The notes under the pieces were generated by a model. That model was not told where the DNA came from, did not search any database, and saw nothing but the letters and a program-made list of their open reading frames with translations. Below, piece by piece: positions 60,703-64,000 of a stretch of DNA of 64,000 bases. A program made the position numbers and the translations under genes. The stretch covers positions 310,001 through 374,000 of the forward strand of contig NZ_JAUQSY010000004.1 of the NCBI RefSeq assembly GCF_030580865.1. Direction: 5' to 3'. The stretch is from Hymenobacter aranciens (GTDB lineage Bacteria; Bacteroidota; Bacteroidia; Cytophagales; Hymenobacteraceae). How positions within the stretch are numbered: position 1 is the stretch's first letter; each line of letters begins with the position of its first letter.

Positions 60703-60814
60703 CTTATCAAGAAAGGCAGAGGGACAGGCCCGATGAAGCCTTAGCAACCAGTGGATGACACCAGGTGCTAAATCCTGTTCCGAAACAGCTCCGGCTGCTT
60801 CGGAAGAAGATAAG
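60703..60814 (+). promoter_or_regulatory. SAM-I (S-box) riboswitch aptamer
   Basis: The S-box core is recognisable in order: CTTATCAAGAAAGGCAGAGG, GACAGGCCCGATGAAGCC, TTAGCAACC, GGTGCTAAATCC and the closing GGAAGAAGATAAG, which pairs with the CTTATC at the start to form P1. Loops match those used for the kink-turn and SAM pocket. It sits between the promoter and a terminator-like hairpin, upstream of metB- and hom-type genes, so high SAM should stop transcription. Confidence 0.93.
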
Positions 60815-60849
60815 TTGCAAGAACTGCCACCGGTTGCAAACGGCGGGCT

Positions 60850-60880
60850 GCTCTTCTGACTTGTCGGAAGGGCTTTTTTT
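60850..60880 (+). terminator. Riboswitch expression-platform terminator
   Basis: GCTCTTCTGAC (60850-60860) pairs with GTCGGAAGGGC (60863-60873) with two G-U pairs around TT, followed by T7. An alternative antiterminator partner would be the GCCACCGGTTGCAA/ CGGCGGGCTGC segment just upstream; I could not resolve it with certainty. Confidence 0.75.
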
Positions 60881-60973
60881 ATGCTCTTTCGGTGAGGAGG
60901 ATTAACTGAACTTGACAAGGTGCCGCGCGGTGAAGGAGGGGAGTTTTCGCTAACTCTCAAACTGTTCAACACC

Positions 60974-62158
60974 ATGCAGCTCAGCACTCGCCTCCTCCAC
61001 GCCATCCCCTCCGACCCCCAGACCGGCGCCATCGCCGTACCCATTTACCAGACCTCGACCTTCATCCAGGAAGCGCCGGGTGTGAACCTCGGCTACGACT
61101 ACGCCCGCTCGGGCAACCCCACCCGCCAGGCCCTCGAAAACCTGGTGGCCACCCTCGAAAGCGGCCACGCCGGCTTCGCCTTCGCCAGCGGCCTCGCCGC
61201 CATCGACGCGGTGGTAAAGCTGCTCTCGGCCGGCGACCAGATTGTGGCCATCGACGACATCTACGGCGGCGCCTTCCGCCTCTTCGAGCACGTGTACCGC
61301 CGCCTGGGCATCGACATTGTGTACTGCGATACCACCGACGCCGCCAACGTGGCCGCCGTCCTCACGCCCCGCACCCGCCTCATCTGGCTCGAAAGCCCCT
61401 CCAACCCCACGCTCAAAGTATCGGATATCAGCGCCATCGCCGCCATTGCCAAAGCCAATAACGTACTACTGTGCGTCGATAACACCTTTGCTTCGCCCAT
61501 TTTGCAGCGGCCCATCGAACTGGGTGCCGACATCGTGGTTCACTCCGCCACGAAGTACCTCGGTGGGCACTCCGACCTCATTGCCGGGGTGGTAGTGGCC
61601 GGCACGGCCGAGCTGGCTGCTCAACTCAAGTTCATTCAGAACGCCTCGGGCGGCATCCTCGGGCCGTTTGATTCTTTTCTCGTCATCCGCGGCATTGAAA
61701 CGCTGGCGCTACGGGTGAAACAGCATTGTAGCTCGGGGCTGGCGGTGGCGAAATTCCTGCAGGCGCAGCCCGAAATCGCGCAGGTATTCTACCCCGGCCT
61801 GGAAGACCACCCCAACCACGCCGTGGCGCGGCGGCAGCAGCCGGGCGGCTTCGGCGGCATCGTGTCCATTGCTCTGGCCGACGACTCGGTGGAATCCGCC
61901 ACGCGCTTTGTGACCTCAACGCGGCTATTCAAACTGGCTGAAAGTCTGGGCGGACCGAAAAGCCTGCTCTGCCACCCGGCGACCATGACGCACAAATCGA
62001 CGCCCGCCGCCCAGCGCCGGGCCGCCGGCGTAGCTGATGGTTTGGTGCGGCTGTCGGTGGGGCTGGAAGACGCCGAGGACTTAATTCAGGACCTGGCGCA
62101 GGCGCTGGCGCTGGTGCGCATCGGGGCGGAAGCGCGGGCCGAAGTTTCTGTAGCCTAA
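60974..62158 (+). CDS. metB: Cystathionine gamma-synthase-type PLP enzyme
   Basis: A 394-residue member of the Cys/Met-metabolism PLP family. It has YQTSTFIQEAPG, YDYARSGNPTRQALE, FASGLAAIDAVV, ESPSNPTLKV, VDNTFASPIL and the PLP lysine motif HSATKYLGGHSD with Lys194, then LGGPKSLLCHPATMTH. The family includes synthases and lyases that cannot be split by eye; the SAM riboswitch and the following homoserine dehydrogenase favour cystathionine gamma-synthase. ATG 60974 matches the family start; an in-frame ATG at 60920 would add 18 unrelated residues. Confidence 0.88.
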   Translation: MQLSTRLLHAIPSDPQTGAIAVPIYQTSTFIQEAPGVNLGYDYARSGNPTRQALENLVATLESGHAGFAFASGLAAIDAVVKLLSAGDQIVAIDDIYGGAFRLFEHVYRRLGIDIVYCDTTDAANVAAVLTPRTRLIWLESPSNPTLKVSDISAIAAIAKANNVLLCVDNTFASPILQRPIELGADIVVHSATKYLGGHSDLIAGVVVAGTAELAAQLKFIQNASGGILGPFDSFLVIRGIETLALRVKQHCSSGLAVAKFLQAQPEIAQVFYPGLEDHPNHAVARRQQPGGFGGIVSIALADDSVESATRFVTSTRLFKLAESLGGPKSLLCHPATMTHKSTPAAQRRAAGVADGLVRLSVGLEDAEDLIQDLAQALALVRIGAEARAEVSVA

Positions 62159-62183
62159 TTCCTTATTTCTGTCTTTCTGAGCT

Positions 62184-63431
62184 ATGACTCGCACCACTAT
62201 TTCCATCGGCCTTTTCGGTTTCGGCTGCGTGGGCCAGGGCCTGCACGAAGTGCTGGAACGCACGCCCGGCCTGCGCGCCCGCATTGCCCGCATCGGCGTG
62301 AAAAACCGCACGAAAGCCCGTGCGCTGCCCGCCGAATATTTCTCCTTTGACCGCGACGATTTGCTGTACGACCCGGCGGTGAACGTCATCGTGGAGCTGA
62401 TTGACGACGCCGACGAAGCCTACCAGATTGTGAAAACCGCCCTGCACCTGGGCAAAGCCGTGGTGACGGCCAACAAGAAAATGCTGGCCGAACACCTCCC
62501 CGAACTCATTGCCCTGCAACGCAGTACCGGTACCCCGCTGCTCTACGAGGCCGCCGCCTGCGCCAGCCTGCCCGTCATCCGCAACCTGGAGGAATATTAC
62601 GACACCGACCTGCTCGATTCGGTGGAAGGCATCATCAACGGCTCGACCAACTACATCCTCACCGCGATGCACCGCGACGCGCTGCCCTTTGCCGAAGCCC
62701 TGGCCCGAGCGCAGGCGCTGGGTTTTGCTGAAAGCAACCCCGCCCTCGACGTACAGGGCCTCGACGCCCGCAACAAGCTGGTACTGCTGCTGGCGCACGC
62801 CTTCGGGCTGGTAGTAGGACCAGAAGAATTGCTGACTGTGGGCATCGACAACATCAGCCCCCTGGCCGCCGCCTACGCCCGCGAGCGTGGCCTCACTCTC
62901 AAGCTGCTGGCCGAGGCCCGCCGCCTGCCCGATGGCGGCATTGCCGCAGCCGTGCTGCCCGCGCTGCTGGCCCCCGAACACGAGTTGGCCCGCGTGCAGG
63001 ACGAATACAACGGCCTCATCACCCAGAGCGGCTTTGCTGACCGGCAGTTTTTCCTGGGGCGCGGGGCCGGGGCTTTTCCCACCGCCTCAGCCGTGCTCAG
63101 CGACCTCTCGGCCCTCACCTACGGCTATCGCTACGAGTACAAAAAGCTGCACCAGAATCAAGCGCTGGCGCTGCGACCCGAGGCTACAGAACTAGATGTG
63201 CTGGTGACCTACACTAATGGACAATCATCATTAATCGAGGATTTTACGCAGGTTCACGAGCAGTTTCACTCCCGCATGCAGGGGCACTACCTCACGGGCA
63301 CCATCGGACTAGCGCAGCTGGCCGGCGCGGTGTGGCTGCGGGCGCCGGGCGTGAGCGTGGTGCGGCTGCCGGGCGCTTTGCGAGAGGTACTTGCAGCGGC
63401 TTCCGAGCTCACGGAACTGACCACCCGATAA
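62184..63431 (+). CDS. hom: Homoserine dehydrogenase
   Basis: Hom reduces aspartate semialdehyde to homoserine, the branch point to methionine and threonine. The 415-residue product has the Rossmann start IGLFGFGCVGQGLHEVL, VTANKKMLAEHLPEL, YEAAACASLPVIRNLEEYY, INGSTNYILTAM and the catalytic region NPALDVQGLDARNKLVLL. No aspartokinase domain is fused. It follows the metB-type gene by 25 bases and shares the riboswitch-controlled transcript. A terminator follows. Confidence 0.96.
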   Translation: MTRTTISIGLFGFGCVGQGLHEVLERTPGLRARIARIGVKNRTKARALPAEYFSFDRDDLLYDPAVNVIVELIDDADEAYQIVKTALHLGKAVVTANKKMLAEHLPELIALQRSTGTPLLYEAAACASLPVIRNLEEYYDTDLLDSVEGIINGSTNYILTAMHRDALPFAEALARAQALGFAESNPALDVQGLDARNKLVLLLAHAFGLVVGPEELLTVGIDNISPLAAAYARERGLTLKLLAEARRLPDGGIAAAVLPALLAPEHELARVQDEYNGLITQSGFADRQFFLGRGAGAFPTASAVLSDLSALTYGYRYEYKKLHQNQALALRPEATELDVLVTYTNGQSSLIEDFTQVHEQFHSRMQGHYLTGTIGLAQLAGAVWLRAPGVSVVRLPGALREVLAAASELTELTTR

Positions 63432-63434
63432 CAA

Positions 63435-63468
63435 AAAAGTCCCGCGTCAGTAATGACACGGGGCTTTT
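63435..63468. terminator. Terminator after hom
   Basis: AAAAGTCCCGCGTCA pairs with TGACACGGGGCTTTT around GTAA, with two non-Watson-Crick positions. It lies between the convergent hom gene and the HTH regulator and may serve both. Confidence 0.85.
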
Positions 63469-63485
63469 GGCGGTACCAGTCCGTG

Positions 63486-64000
63486 CTACATTTCTTCTTC
63501 GAGCAGTTGCATCACCTCGCGCATCGAGCCGTGCTTCACGGTACTTTTGAGCTTGTTGATGTATGTGCGCAGCTTTTGTACTTCCTCGTGTGGGTCGCGC
63601 ACGACAGTGCCCAGCAGGTAGTCGGTACTTACGCCGTAGAACCTGGCAATTGCCACCAGCTGGTGGTACGTGGGGTTCGAGCGGTTGTTCTCAATCAGGG
63701 AAATCCGGCTGTTGTCGGTGCCCAGCACTTCGGCTATTTCGGAGGCCGTAAAGCCGCCCGCCTTGCGCAGGTGCGTCAACCGCTGGTTCAATTCTTTGAA
63801 AATGCGTGTGCCGTAGGGCTGTGGGTCAGCCAAGGGCGAATTGTCCAAGATTTGCAGATAGGGTGCAGCGGCTTCTGCGTCGAGGTGGCCACCAAGGGCC
63901 GCCACCAGCTTCTCCCATTCTACCTTGCGCAGTGGAGCCCGCCCATTCTCCCACAAGGTAATACGGTTGTACGGCAGGCCTAGCTTCTGAAAGAGTCCAT
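63486..64000 (-). CDS. XRE-type regulator with two HTH regions (partial, runs off the window)
   Basis: The frame is open from the window edge to the TAG at 63486. The visible part begins in the end of a first HTH-like segment (KLGLPYNRITLWENGRAPL), then a linker, then a full XRE domain: LTHLRKAGGFTASEIAEVLG, TDNSRISLIENNRSNPTYHQ, and LVAIARFYGVSTDYLLG. The rest is a helical tail ending LLEEEM. A TTG at 63956 is the first possible internal start, but the conserved WENGRAPL context argues that the gene starts outside the window. Targets unknown. Confidence 0.85.
   Translation of the reverse strand, partial: GLFQKLGLPYNRITLWENGRAPLRKVEWEKLVAALGGHLDAEAAAPYLQILDNSPLADPQPYGTRIFKELNQRLTHLRKAGGFTASEIAEVLGTDNSRISLIENNRSNPTYHQLVAIARFYGVSTDYLLGTVVRDPHEEVQKLRTYINKLKSTVKHGSMREVMQLLEEEM

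Overview
The window looks like chromosomal DNA from a GC-rich member of the Bacteroidota, order Cytophagales, most likely Hymenobacter or a close relative. The evidence is a fused SecDF translocase, a type IX secretion (T9SS) C-terminal sorting domain, a YceI/DUF5777 pair, many copies of the Bacteroidota -7 promoter element TAnnTTTG, start codons without Shine-Dalgarno sequences, and GC-rich coding DNA separated by AT-rich spacers. I saw no rRNA, tRNA, CRISPR array, prophage or transposase gene.

Layout. 1-2.6 kb: the end of a minus-strand rsmI-lnt pair, two small disordered proteins and a metallophosphatase. 3.1-5.6 kb: a decayed secreted surface-protein gene. 5.8-12.3 kb: glyA, tatC, rpiB, a TPR histidine kinase and an unknown 511-residue protein. 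12.7-16.8 kb: a tandem-repeat mini-protein followed by an oligopeptide-type ABC importer (binding lipoprotein and two permeases, no ATPase). 17.5-24.2 kb: sugar-nucleotide reductase, cyclophilin, hemC, a DNA polymerase III delta' subunit, a GxxExxY cassette bounded by perfect 47-bp inverted repeats, an alternative GlmU and ribosomal protein L31. 24.4-29.7 kb: rdgB, udk, a Uma2 nuclease-like protein, DUF4268 and a T9SS cargo protein. 29.9-37.4 kb: secDF, then an ECF sigma factor overlapping a protein with one inner-membrane helix, a long linker and an outer-membrane barrel, then cytochrome-YceI-DUF5777. 37.5-44.6 kb: NifU-like protein, a large OmpA-family protein, an HTTM membrane protein, aroC and a BatD-like protein. 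44.9-50.3 kb: six consecutive ferritin-like genes forming three copies of a two-gene module. 50.4-58.4 kb: queG, ruvB, a HIRAN protein, two tandem paralogues of unknown family, a small broken gene and a glutaryl-CoA dehydrogenase-like gene. 58.8-64 kb: an amino-acid permease, a SAM-I riboswitch controlling a cystathionine gamma-synthase-type gene and homoserine dehydrogenase, and the end of a two-HTH regulator.

How genes work together. Three clusters stand out. The sigma factor and its overlapping partner form a possible direct outer-membrane-to-cytoplasm signalling line. The riboswitch, metB-type gene and hom form a methionine-supply operon. The ferritin-like modules carry twin-arginine-type N-termini, so tatC at 7.2 kb would serve their export, although the loci are far apart. 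Intergenic DNA is rich in structure: a dispersed palindromic repeat family (three copies), two 21-bp-period minisatellites, several long hairpins and two pseudogenes.

The best candidates for something little described are the GxxExxY cassette, which supplies the start codon of its neighbour, the tandem ferritin-like modules, and the trans-envelope sigma/anti-sigma pair.
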